Shown piece by piece: positions 5,120 to 10,881 of a stretch of DNA of 26,924 nucleotides. Under the pieces are notes generated by a model. It worked only from the letters and a program-made list of their open reading frames with translations. It made no database searches and was not told the DNA's origin. Position numbers and translations under genes: made by a program. This stretch comes from a virus, in IMG/VR virus record IMGVR_UViG_3300015242_000039, positions 1 through 26,924 of that record; one strand, given 5' to 3'. Each line of letters starts with the position of its first letter. Position 1 is the first letter of the stretch.

Positions 5120-5544
5120 TATTTTTCTCCTTTTAGCAATAAAACTTTTTCATTAAAAACTTGCAATCTTTTATAAATTTCTTTTAAGGAACCCTTAGAA
5201 ATTCCAGAAATATTAAATTTTTCGCTATTTATCTGTGTTATAAGTTCTCCAACTGTATATATTTTATGCTGCACAAGAATATTTTCTATTCTTTGACATA
5301 AAATTAATTCTTGTATAGGAATTCTAAAATATTTCTCTTCTCTCATATGTTTTTCACGAGCAACATTTTTTTCTATAAAATATATTTTATGCGCCATTCT
5401 TTTCAAATAAAAATTGAATATAGCCAAATCTTGATCATATAAATATTTTTGGGTACTGTATTCTAAATAATCTCTATCAAAATAAGTTAAAATAATGCGA
5501 ATTTTTTCCATATTTTCTAAAATATTTTTTTCATAATATGACAT
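5119..5544 (-). CDS. RNA polymerase alpha-CTD-like phage protein
   Basis: 141 aa. The N-terminal 70 residues are helical and charged and resemble nothing I know. Residues 75-128 read as an alpha-subunit C-terminal domain: PIQELILCQRIENIL (76-90), IYTVGELITQ (95-104), GISKGSLKEIYKRLQ (114-128). They align with PVDDLELTVRSANCL, IHYIGDLVQR and NLGKKSLTEIKDVLA of E. coli RpoA. R85, N88, S119 and E122 match the DNA-contact residues R265, N268, S299 and E302; the K298 position is glycine. The helix-hairpin-helix fold is therefore likely intact and may bind UP-element-like DNA or mimic the host subunit to redirect transcription. That role is inference. Start at ATG 5544; only weak ribosome signals, with a possible micro-ORF upstream. 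Confidence 0.7.
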   Translation of the reverse strand: MSYYEKNILENMEKIRIILTYFDRDYLEYSTQKYLYDQDLAIFNFYLKRMAHKIYFIEKNVAREKHMREEKYFRIPIQELILCQRIENILVQHKIYTVGELITQINSEKFNISGISKGSLKEIYKRLQVFNEKVLLLKGEK

Positions 5545-5551
5545 AATGATC

Positions 5552-5593
5552 TCATGTTTTAATAAATAATGAATGCCAATTTTTTTTATTCAT
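5552..5593 (-). CDS. Possible 13-aa coupling micro-ORF
   Basis: MNKKNWHSLFIKT. It begins in an ATGA overlap with the stop of the gene at 5590-5856 and ends eight bases before the start of the alpha-CTD-like gene, filling the gap. Third such micro-ORF in this operon. It may be chance. Confidence 0.25.
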   Translation of the reverse strand: MNKKNWHSLFIKT

Positions 5594-5856
5594 TTCATTA
5601 TAGCAATAATTTGTTTCTGATCTTCTATTTTTTCATATATCAATAAAATCTCTTTTTCCAAATCTTCAATCATTGTTTCAAATCGCTCCTTAAGGCGATA
5701 AGTCGTCGATCTCATTGCCAGTATCCTATCCCGATCTTCTGAATGGAGCGTACCAAGCGTAGTGCATTCAACTGTATCTAATACAGTTTGTCCTAAGGCA
5801 GCTATTGTATCTTTTAATAGAAATATCATTGAATCCATTTCATATTTTCTTAACAT
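5590..5856 (-). CDS. Hypothetical protein with C-terminal coiled coil
   Basis: 88 aa. Residues about 46-85 (AMRSTTYRLKERFETMIEDL, then EKEILLIYEKIEDQKQII) form a heptad-rich amphipathic helix typical of a dimeric coiled coil. Start at ATG 5856, with AAGGAGATATTGGT before it. It follows the DUF1064 gene by 13 bp in the same operon. No family recognised. Confidence 0.7.
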   Translation of the reverse strand: MLRKYEMDSMIFLLKDTIAALGQTVLDTVECTTLGTLHSEDRDRILAMRSTTYRLKERFETMIEDLEKEILLIYEKIEDQKQIIAIMK

Positions 5857-5869
5857 ACCAATATCTCCT

Positions 5870-6229
5870 TTATGGCTTTATAAATAACTGATGAAAATTT
5901 TTTTTATTCACTTCCTTAATCGTGATCGGATAAAGTTCTTCTACTTGCTTTTTCTTCATCACATATATCTGCGTGTTATATCCTTTTACATCTACATATT
6001 CTACAAGACCATCACTATAGAACACTACAAAATCTATCACATATTTTATCCCGCCAGGTAAATGAAATGGCGTCTGCATGAGGAAGTGTGTTATATCACC
6101 ATTCCCTTTTAATTGTTGGAGATAATCATAATATGAAGCTTCCATTTGAGAATGGAATTTTAGACTTCCGCGCAATGCGGGCACATTTTTGTATTTGCTT
6201 TTTGATGGGATTCTATATCGTACAATCAT
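5870..6229 (-). CDS. DUF1064-family phage nuclease-like protein
   Basis: 119 aa. It has the layout of the DUF1064 / PD-(D/E)xK phage family: a basic start (SKSKYKNVPALRG), the helix FHSQMEASYYDYLQQL carrying E30, the core strands IKYVIDFVVF (D66) and LVEYVDVKGY (D80-V-K82), then the helix MKKKQVEELYP. Such proteins are predicted endonucleases of the restriction-like fold, often encoded in phage recombination/replication operons, and may process branched DNA. The upstream reading frame, a broken paralogue, ends in an ATGA overlap with this start, indicating ancestral translational coupling that the nonsense codon at 6298-6300 would now disrupt. Confidence 0.8.
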   Translation of the reverse strand: MIVRYRIPSKSKYKNVPALRGSLKFHSQMEASYYDYLQQLKGNGDITHFLMQTPFHLPGGIKYVIDFVVFYSDGLVEYVDVKGYNTQIYVMKKKQVEELYPITIKEVNKKNFHQLFIKP

Positions 6230-6441
6230 AATATTTTTATTCTATTTTCTTCATCAAGTTCAAATTCTTTATGACCTGACAAGTTATATCTCTTAATTCA
6301 TGCTAAGGATATGTCACATATAGATGCTTGCACAAATCCATTTTCATCTACTATGCATACTTCAATCACTCCATCAGGTGCATCGATTAGTCTTACTAGA
6401 AGACGATCTTTTGATTCATTATAGACTGCTAATTTATTCAT
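6226..6441 (-). pseudogene. Third member of a tandem family, interrupted by TGA (intact part 6298-6441)
   Basis: The ATG at 6441 opens a 47-aa ORF (MNKLAVYNESKDRLLVRLID, then APDGVIEVCIVDENGFVQAS) that stops at TGA 6298-6300. Its start matches the two upstream paralogues (MKIKVYEE..., MNVKIYEE...). In the same frame after the TGA, 23 sense codons follow (IKRYNLSGHKEFELDEENRI, then KIL), resembling the C-terminus of the family (GISLDENDYLRTKL). They end at TGA 6226-6228 in an ATGA overlap with DUF1064. With readthrough the product would be 71 residues, near the paralogues' 77 and 81. The simplest reading is a recent nonsense mutation; readthrough is the alternative. The 47-aa product may still be made. 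Confidence 0.7.
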
Positions 6442-6480
6442 TCATTCTCTCGTTATAAACTTATCTCAATCAGTTAAAGA

Positions 6481-6714
6481 CTATTCATAGTCATATTTAA
6501 TTTTTATATATGAATGCGCATCGGTCGGTAATTTATTAAAAGAAGCCCATTGTTTCAAAAGAGTAATCCCATCTTTATCAATAACTAATAATTTTGTAAG
6601 AATAGTTCCAGTACTATTAGTAGTGCAAAGTTCTACTTTATCATCATCACAACTAAATATTAATGTTAACAACAATTGATCATGTTCAACTTCTTCATAG
6701 ACTTTAATTTTCAT
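6481..6714 (-). CDS. Hypothetical small protein, tandem family (copy 2)
   Basis: 77 aa, predicted mostly beta strand. It shares the pattern M-x-x-K-hydrophobic-YEE, LLLTL, then KVELC and a TGTILTKLLVIDKDG segment with copy 1 at 6750-6995. AAGGA lies about 12 bases before the start. Function unknown; tandem triplication in a phage operon suggests a dosage or diversification role. Confidence 0.7.
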   Translation of the reverse strand: MKIKVYEEVEHDQLLLTLIFSCDDDKVELCTTNSTGTILTKLLVIDKDGITLLKQWASFNKLPTDAHSYIKIKYDYE

Positions 6715-6749
6715 AATTTGCTTTCGTCCTTATAATTTGTTTCACATAG

Positions 6750-6995
6750 TTAAAGCATAGAAAAATCATTCGTAGGTATTAATTTAGTTCTTAAATAATC
6801 ATTTTCATCCAGTGATATTCCTTTAAAATCATCAGGCATTTTGTGAAATAATATTCCGGCTGCATCTATATATAATAAACTATTAATTATAATTCCTGCA
6901 GCATTTACTTGACATAACTTTACAGCACCCATACATTGAACTAACGTTAATAAAAATATTTCTTCTTTTGGTTCTTCGTAAATTTTAACATTCAT
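6750..6995 (-). CDS. Hypothetical small protein, tandem family (copy 1)
   Basis: 81 aa. First of three tandem paralogues. Recognisable blocks: MNVKIYEEPKEE, FLLTLVQC, AVKLCQVNAAGIIINSLLYI and GISLDENDYLRTKL. ATGA-type overlap (6992-6995) with the preceding gene. No known domain. Confidence 0.7.
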   Translation of the reverse strand: MNVKIYEEPKEEIFLLTLVQCMGAVKLCQVNAAGIIINSLLYIDAAGILFHKMPDDFKGISLDENDYLRTKLIPTNDFSML

Positions 6996-7195
6996 AAATA
7001 ATCCTCATTAAATTCGTTGAAAATAGTTGTTATTTTTCTATCAATTTTAGTAATTAGCTCCATATTACTTTGACATAAATCATATTCACTGTATTTCTTT
7101 TCATTATTCATGTAATAGGGATTATCAAAATATGCGAATTGCTCCACAAAAAGCATTGAAGATATTTTACGTAATAAATATTCATTATTATCCAT
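6992..7195 (-). CDS. Hypothetical small protein
   Basis: 67 aa, rich in Asn, Tyr and Phe (FAYFDNPYYMNNEKKYSEYD), acidic, soluble, no recognised domain. Ribosome site AAGGAAAT precedes ATG 7195. It overlaps the first member of the tandem beta family by 4 nt. Confidence 0.65.
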   Translation of the reverse strand: MDNNEYLLRKISSMLFVEQFAYFDNPYYMNNEKKYSEYDLCQSNMELITKIDRKITTIFNEFNEDYL

Positions 7196-7216
7196 AATAA
7201 TTTCCTTATTGATTAT

Positions 7217-7474
7217 TCATTTATTGACATTTTTATTAAGTATTGAATCTATAATCTCTGAAACATCACAAAATATATCTGCTAAGATCCGGTGATGATA
7301 TGCCATTGGATTAAAAAAAGCCTCTGTTTCATAAGTGTATCTTTGATTATACTCGAAGCATTGATCCAACTTATATTTTAATTTATTTAGTTCTTCTTCA
7401 TAAGAATTAATTTTATCTTTTAGATTTTTTACTGTAGCTATTAAATTTTCTTCTCTTTCATAAAGCTCATTCAT
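7217..7474 (-). CDS. Coiled-coil hypothetical protein
   Basis: 85 aa. Residues 4-42 (LYEREENLIATVKNLKDKIN, then SYEEELNKLKYKLDQ) are heptad-rich and predict a strong coiled coil. The C-terminal half (YHHRILADIFCDVSEIIDSI) predicts another helix. AGGAGATC precedes the start at 7474. No family recognised. Confidence 0.68.
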   Translation of the reverse strand: MNELYEREENLIATVKNLKDKINSYEEELNKLKYKLDQCFEYNQRYTYETEAFFNPMAYHHRILADIFCDVSEIIDSILNKNVNK

Positions 7475-7512
7475 CCTATATGATCTCCTAAAAAGTTTGA
7501 TTGCATTTATTT

Positions 7513-7788
7513 TTACTCATCTCTATTTCCTACTCCAAAGGCTAGCCAAACAGGACTTACTTTCAATATCTTTGATATCAGATCTATTACGTGCAAGCTA
7601 GGAGATCGTTCTCCACTTGCATATATACGTAATGAATCTGCTGAATAATAAGATTTAGCTGTGTTATTTTGTAAACAGTATATTTTGAAATTTAAATCTT
7701 TATATGTCATATCACTCATGCGCATTTCCTTTGAGAAACGGTCAGAGAAATTTTCTTTTTTTAACATGTCACTATTTTTCAGATTCAT
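7513..7788 (-). CDS. XRE/CI-like helix-turn-helix regulator
   Basis: 91 aa from ATG 7788 (AGGAAAG eight bases upstream; the preceding in-frame TTG is not needed). The C-terminal part, RIYASGERSPSLHVIDLISK followed by ILKVSPVWLAFGVG, is the helix 3-5 signature of phage XRE repressors: the recognition-helix end (ASGERSPSL), the helix VIDLISKIL and the closing WLAFG. The N-terminal helices (FSKEMRMSDMTYKDLNFKI) are more diverged. At this length it has only the DNA-binding domain and no peptidase or oligomerisation domain, as in Cro-type or short CI proteins. It overlaps the upstream gene by 17 nt. Confidence 0.75.
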   Translation of the reverse strand: MNLKNSDMLKKENFSDRFSKEMRMSDMTYKDLNFKIYCLQNNTAKSYYSADSLRIYASGERSPSLHVIDLISKILKVSPVWLAFGVGNRDE

Positions 7789-7984
7789 CAAGTGTCTTTC
7801 CTAATATCTCAAAAGTTATTTTAGTCAGCTTATTAATAGTTGATATCTTCCCGATAGTCTCTAATAGATCAGATTTGATCAAATCCAATGTCAAGTCTTC
7901 TATCCAATCCACGAACTTTATTGTTTCTCCAACTCCAGGAATGTCTGTTCTATAGCATATAGTTGTTTGAATGGCATATGTCAT
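7772..7984 (-). CDS. Hypothetical small protein before the HTH gene
   Basis: 70 aa, with a helical C-terminal half (LDLIKSDLLETIGKISTINK). Strong ribosome site GAGGAGATGAA before ATG 7984. It overlaps the HTH gene, so the two are coupled, which would allow a repressor-partner or antitoxin-toxin-like relation. No domain supports that. Confidence 0.68.
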   Translation of the reverse strand: MTYAIQTTICYRTDIPGVGETIKFVDWIEDLTLDLIKSDLLETIGKISTINKLTKITFEILGKTLDESEK

Positions 7985-8027
7985 TTCATCTCCTCATTAT
8001 TTTCTAAAGCACATGGAATTATTTCAA

Positions 8028-8049
8028 CAAGTATTAGATATAATACTTG
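8028..8049. repeat. Perfect 9-4-9 inverted repeat
   Basis: CAAGTATTA (8028-8036), GATA, TAATACTTG (8041-8049), in the gap upstream of the HTH-encoding pair (7984 start). There is no T-run, so it is more likely an operator or an mRNA hairpin than a terminator. Its nearness to an XRE-type gene makes autoregulation plausible. Confidence 0.5.
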
Positions 8050-8077
8050 ATTATTAAATCATTTTTCACCTTTATTG

Positions 8078-8233
8078 TTAATATTGCTCAATTAAAATTT
8101 TCTTTATCATGCAAGATCTAGGGATAGCTTTGTAAAAGAAATGATTTATATAGGCAATTATATCTATTTCATTCAAAAATGAATAATTTTCCGAATATCC
8201 ATCCATATATTCAACAATAAGAAAAAATTTCAT
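8078..8233 (-). CDS. Hypothetical 51-aa protein
   Basis: MKFFLIVEYMDGYSENYSFL, then NEIDIIAYINHFFYKAIPRS, CMIKKILIEQY. Hydrophobic strands at both ends flank an acidic/aromatic middle; no clear membrane helix. The ribosome site is weak (GGA about 15 bases upstream). The ORF lies in the operon direction 27 bp after the stop at 8261 and fills an otherwise empty gap, so it is probably real. Confidence 0.55.
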   Translation of the reverse strand: MKFFLIVEYMDGYSENYSFLNEIDIIAYINHFFYKAIPRSCMIKKILIEQY

Positions 8234-8260
8234 TTCAATCAAGATTCCAGAACAAATTTA

Positions 8261-8593
8261 TCAATGCAATTTCTCCTTGTTATCAAGATACTTACCTATC
8301 TCTTTTTCTATTTTTATACGTAGGTCATTAGTATGAACTAAACATGCGCCTGATCCTTGCTCAACAGCTTTTCCTATCCCCCAATTGATCATTACCTCAG
8401 TAATAATAGCAAGCTTCAAAATTGATAGAGAAGGTTCTTCATCAAACTTATTTACATATATTTCTGTAAAATCTTTCACTATATCATCAGGAACTCGGCC
8501 ATTAATAATGTCAACAATAAGATCAATAGCAAATAATAATCGTTCTTCAAGAGTATATTTTTGCACATGACACTCTTCACATAAGTGACTCAT
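8261..8593 (-). CDS. Hypothetical protein with N-terminal Cys/His cluster; first gene of the left operon
   Basis: 110 aa. The N-terminus MSHLCEECHVQKY has H3-x-C5-x2-C8-H9, a possible small metal site. The remainder is helical (LLFAIDLIVDIINGRVPDDI; LKLAIITEVMINWGIGKAVE). AAGGATATT precedes ATG 8593. Upstream, TATAAT (8620-8625, - strand) could be its -10 box but has no good -35. The cluster resembles a half zinc finger; function unknown. Confidence 0.7.
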   Translation of the reverse strand: MSHLCEECHVQKYTLEERLLFAIDLIVDIINGRVPDDIVKDFTEIYVNKFDEEPSLSILKLAIITEVMINWGIGKAVEQGSGACLVHTNDLRIKIEKEIGKYLDNKEKLH

Positions 8594-9093
8594 ATAATAT
8601 CCTTGTAAATAATTACTTAATTATACATGAATTATCCAGTATGGATACATACATCTTGTAGGTAAATGCCCTGTCTGCACTATACAGTTAGCATTAACAA
8701 AAAAAATCATTCTACTAGCAAGATGATCATTTATTAAAAAACGGATCAAAAATATTAGATCCTAAATAATAGACAAATGACTACAAATATATTGTCAAGA
8801 TGATGAAAATATATAAACTCTGCAAATATGCGATTTAAGGCATATACAGCATCGTTTCATTATCAACCCTAGGTTGTGTGCCATTTTATCTTAAAAACGT
8901 TAATCATGGCTGTTCATTCTCATTTTAACACTATCTTCTCCATCAATTTTAAATCACATGTAAAAATTTACTTAATAAAAAAATATTCTCATCATTAGTT
9001 TTAATCTATAGCTAGGCATATAAGTAAATAAGTAGTTTGTTTATATTGGTAGAGTTCAGATGGTGGTGTAGCACGTACACCACTTTAAAAAAG
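8594..9093. other. Non-coding region upstream of the origin
   Basis: 500 bp with no supported gene on either strand; the only + strand ORF of note (8907-8999, 30 codons) has no ribosome site. It is very AT-rich. Visible elements are a possible -10 TATAAT on the - strand at 8620-8625, paired GGATC/GATCC motifs near 8732-8762, AACCCTAGGTT near 8867, and the inverted repeat at 9063-9083. It probably forms part of the replication origin and the promoter region of the left operon. Confidence 0.5.
9063..9083. repeat. 8-5-8 inverted repeat next to the DnaA boxes
   Basis: GTGGTGTA (9063-9070), loop GCACG, TACACCAC (9076-9083), perfect arms, unusually GC-rich for this region and 10 bp before the first DnaA box. 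No strong T-run follows. It may be an initiator-binding site or a cruciform of the origin. Confidence 0.55.
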
Positions 9094-9137
9094 TTATCCA
9101 CAGGTTATCCACAGGTTATCCACAGGTTATCCACAGG
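9094..9137 (+). repeat. Four tandem DnaA boxes: probable replication origin
   Basis: TTATCCACAGG is repeated four times without gaps (9094, 9105, 9116, 9127), exact 11-bp period. Each contains TTATCCACA, the strongest E. coli DnaA box, all in the same orientation and about one helical turn apart, so DnaA would load along one face. The flanking 9138-9176 is AT-rich and could be the unwinding element. The adjacent gene encodes an HTH_36-like protein typical of phage/plasmid replication initiators. This points to theta-type, host DnaA-dependent replication. Confidence 0.85.
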
Positions 9138-9157
9138 TTGAGATAAATTATTTATTT

Positions 9158-9172
9158 GTTCAAAAAAAGAAC
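9158..9172. repeat. 15-bp inverted site downstream of the HTH_36 gene
   Basis: GTTCAAAAAAAGAAC has the same ends and length as the palindrome upstream of the same gene at 9511-9525. It lies between the DnaA boxes and the stop codon at 9177. It may be a binding site for the encoded protein. Confidence 0.4.
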
Positions 9173-9176
9173 ATTT

Positions 9177-9455
9177 TCATTCATGATTCCCATATTTTTT
9201 ATGCATAATTCGATAAAAAATCTTATTGTAACCAGATTTTTCGATCCTAATCGCATCTATATCATGAAGTTCACGAATCAATTTTATGATGGTTTTTTTG
9301 GATATATTGGTATGAGTTACTAAAGTTTTTAAGGAGGGATAGCAGATTCCATTTTCATCTGCGTATTTTGAGAGATATAAGAATACTACTTGCGCCAAGG
9401 CACTTGCTTTTCCGTCTACTTTAGACAGATATACCTTGGCAAAACTACTTGACAT
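9177..9455 (-). CDS. HTH_36-like replication initiation or regulatory protein
   Basis: 92 aa. Residues 20-75 follow the HTH_36 pattern seen at the start of lambda O-like and plasmid Rep proteins: AQVVFLYLSKYADENGICYP, SLKTLVTHTNISKKTIIKLI, RELHDIDAIRIEK, a winged helix with the recognition helix around SKKTIIKLI. It is short and lacks the second domain of full initiators, so it could be a minimal initiator or an origin-linked regulator. It lies directly beside the four DnaA boxes, with matching 15-bp palindromes on both sides (9158-9172 and 9511-9525), which may be its sites. Start ATG 9455 with AAGGG four bases away. Confidence 0.7.
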   Translation of the reverse strand: MSSSFAKVYLSKVDGKASALAQVVFLYLSKYADENGICYPSLKTLVTHTNISKKTIIKLIRELHDIDAIRIEKSGYNKIFYRIMHKKYGNHE

Positions 9456-9510
9456 TAAGCCCTTTTTTTATTTTTTCACACGTAATTACTCCTTTCATCC
9501 TGAATAGAGT

Positions 9511-9525
9511 GTTCAATAATTGAAC
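9511..9525. promoter_or_regulatory. Perfect 15-bp palindrome upstream of the HTH_36 gene
   Basis: GTTCAATAATTGAAC, 7-bp arms around one base, 56 bp before ATG 9455 and just downstream of a weak promoter-like stretch on the - strand (TTGATT ... TAAATA, 17-bp spacing). It is probably an operator for this gene. The rest of 9456-9602 holds no gene. Confidence 0.5.
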
Positions 9526-9602
9526 TATTTATATTTTTTCAACAGTTAAATCAATAAGAAATCTTTACAATTTCAACTGTCTTTTATCATCTTTCATAAT
9601 TT

Positions 9603-9899
9603 TTATATATACATAAACATGCCATCGTTTTTATCAGGCAGATATAAAGTAATATCATTTTTAAATGCCATAAAATATTCCTCAAATATTTCCTTCTTCA
9701 ACATAAGAGGCATTTTTGAAGACAACTTCTTCACTATCCACATATTTTTCATAGCATGTAAGCGTTGCATCATGAAAGTAGTGAAATGTGCATCTTTATT
9801 ATCCATATCCAGCATGGTTCTTATTTCTTCCAGATTATTTCCTGTCCAAAATATTGCTTCTACAATTTCCGGAAATATTGGTTTTGTCATGTATCTCAT
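9603..9899 (-). CDS. Hypothetical protein
   Basis: 98 aa, rich in Met (11 residues). The central helix carries charged and hydrophobic residues (TTFMMQRLHAMKNMWIVKKL). Ribosome site GAGGAG eight bases before ATG 9899. It lies between the Cro-like and HTH_36-like genes in the same direction; no domain recognised. Its position suggests an early regulatory or replication accessory. Confidence 0.65.
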   Translation of the reverse strand: MRYMTKPIFPEIVEAIFWTGNNLEEIRTMLDMDNKDAHFTTFMMQRLHAMKNMWIVKKLSSKMPLMLKKEIFEEYFMAFKNDITLYLPDKNDGMFMYI

Positions 9900-9914
9900 T
9901 CTTCTATCTCCTCA

Positions 9915-10121
9915 TTAGTGTATTTCTCTATAGTCAAACTTTGTGACCATGCCATGCGTGAGCTTTCCTATCTTCGCACGCCACTTCATTGGCATTTTAT
10001 CCATCCTTGCTATCCTATACATCTGCGACATACTAATCCCTAGATGCGCTGATAAAAGACCTATTAGGTGGCGTGGATTGTCACAATTAGGATGGTTATA
10101 TATAAACTCTTTTAATGTCAT
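9915..10121 (-). CDS. Cro/YdaS-like repressor
   Basis: 68 aa from ATG 10121, chosen over the in-frame ATG at 10127 because AGGAG would be only one base from the latter and seven from the former. The layout HLIGLLSAHLGISMSQMYRI (helix-turn-helix), MPMKWRAKIGKLTHGMVTKF and DYR follows the Cro/YdaS pattern, where a core HTH is followed by 'P-x-x-W-A-x-x-I-E-x-x-T-x-G-x-V-T-x-x-x-L-R'. It is the first gene leftward from the divergent control region, the classic position for a Cro- or CI-type switch protein binding the repeats there. Confidence 0.72.
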   Translation of the reverse strand: MTLKEFIYNHPNCDNPRHLIGLLSAHLGISMSQMYRIARMDKMPMKWRAKIGKLTHGMVTKFDYREIH

Positions 10122-10127
10122 CTTCAT

Positions 10128-10291
10128 ACTCCTAGTAATATGTGTAGCCTAAATATAGCGCATTAAAACATATCGCGTGTAATCAATTGGCTGTTCATTG
10201 CGTAATCAATTGGCTTGTCATCAAAAATGCTATTGTGTAATTAAATTTATTGTTTTACAGTGCGTTCACTTAAAAATATAAGGATAAAAAA
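10128..10291. promoter_or_regulatory. Divergent early control region with operator-like direct repeats
   Basis: Separates the leftward Cro-like gene from the rightward early operon. GTAATCAATTGGCT occurs twice exactly (10179-10192 and 10202-10215), centre distance 23 bp, each containing the palindrome CAATTG; a partial copy GTAATTAA lies near 10237. Promoters are not sharp: a leftward -10 TATATT near 10151-10156 and a rightward TTGTCA (10215-10220) are candidates. The repeats are the likely operators of the lysis-lysogeny or early switch. Confidence 0.6.
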
Positions 10292-10573
10292 ATGAATTTG
10301 TCTCCTTTAGAAATACAAGTAATAAAAAGAATTTTCAAAAAAAAATCAATTCCCATTTCAAGATTAGATATAAATAAAGAAATTGTTTTTATGCTACAAA
10401 AATTAAAAGAGAAATATAAATATGAATTTTCATGGATAGGAACAATAATCGGTTTGCCAGAATCATTTTTATTCGATTGCGGAAATTTTACACATGATAA
10501 TTTTAGAAATTTATTAAATTTATATTTAAATGAAAAATACAAAGACAGAAAAAATAAATCAAACAATCACTAA
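10292..10573 (+). CDS. Hypothetical early protein
   Basis: 93 aa, basic, first gene rightward of the switch region, with AAGGATAAAAAA before its ATG. Helical N-terminus (LSPLEIQVIKRIFKKKSIPI), then FSWIGTIIGLPESFLFDCGN, which loosely resembles a helix-turn-helix (IGTIIGLPESFL). The position would suit an early activator or repressor, but the similarity is weak. Confidence 0.68.
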   Translation: MNLSPLEIQVIKRIFKKKSIPISRLDINKEIVFMLQKLKEKYKYEFSWIGTIIGLPESFLFDCGNFTHDNFRNLLNLYLNEKYKDRKNKSNNH

Positions 10574-10587
10574 TAACAAGGAGATAT

Positions 10588-10881
10588 ATGGAATACGATG
10601 GGATAGATTTAGATAGAAGCGGTCTAGTACTTACACTTACTGTAGGTAAAAAAATATATATAGGTGATGAAATAATTATCACCTCATTACGTACAATAGG
10701 TGCACAGACTAAACTGCATATAAGTGCGCCTAGGCATATACAGATACTAAGAGACAGATTAAAAGCTAAGATAGCTGAAAGTGGAATTCCATGGGAAGAA
10801 CTTTCTACAAAAAATAGTCAAGCAATGATAGATGAATGGGATGATGGAATAAATTCATATGAAGATAGGAGAGGAATTTAA
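10588..10881 (+). CDS. CsrA/RsmA-like RNA-binding regulator
   Basis: 97 aa. Residues 12-61 align throughout with CsrA: GLVLTLTVGKKIYIGDEIII (12-31) against [20 protein letters not shown], then ITSLRTIGAQTKLHISAPRH (31-50) and IQILRDRLKAKI (51-62). L15 and R55 match CsrA L4 and R44, key RNA contacts, but the R6 and R7 positions are L17 and T18. It has an extra 11-residue N-terminus and a 35-residue acidic C-terminus (PWEELSTK ... EWDDGINSYEDRRG) that normal CsrA (about 61 aa) lacks. CsrA dimers bind GGA motifs in mRNA leaders; a phage copy could act on host or phage messages or poison host CsrA by heterodimers (inference). AAGGAG precedes the ATG; TAATG overlap with ERF. Confidence 0.8.
   Translation: MEYDGIDLDRSGLVLTLTVGKKIYIGDEIIITSLRTIGAQTKLHISAPRHIQILRDRLKAKIAESGIPWEELSTKNSQAMIDEWDDGINSYEDRRGI

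Noticed and set aside
6226-6441. TGA read as tryptophan (code 4) genome-wide
   Set aside because: Many genes here end in TGA within tight ATGA overlaps, so the standard bacterial code applies; recoding could at most be local.
9603-10152. Overlapping + strand ORFs (9619-9918, 9765-10043, 9943-10152)
   Set aside because: They are shadows of the - strand genes, without ribosome sites; the - strand products have HTH patterns or proper starts.
10270-10566. - strand ORF opposite the first early gene
   Set aside because: Phe/Leu/Ser-rich antisense of a Lys/Asn/Glu-rich gene; the + strand copy has a ribosome site and the proper position.
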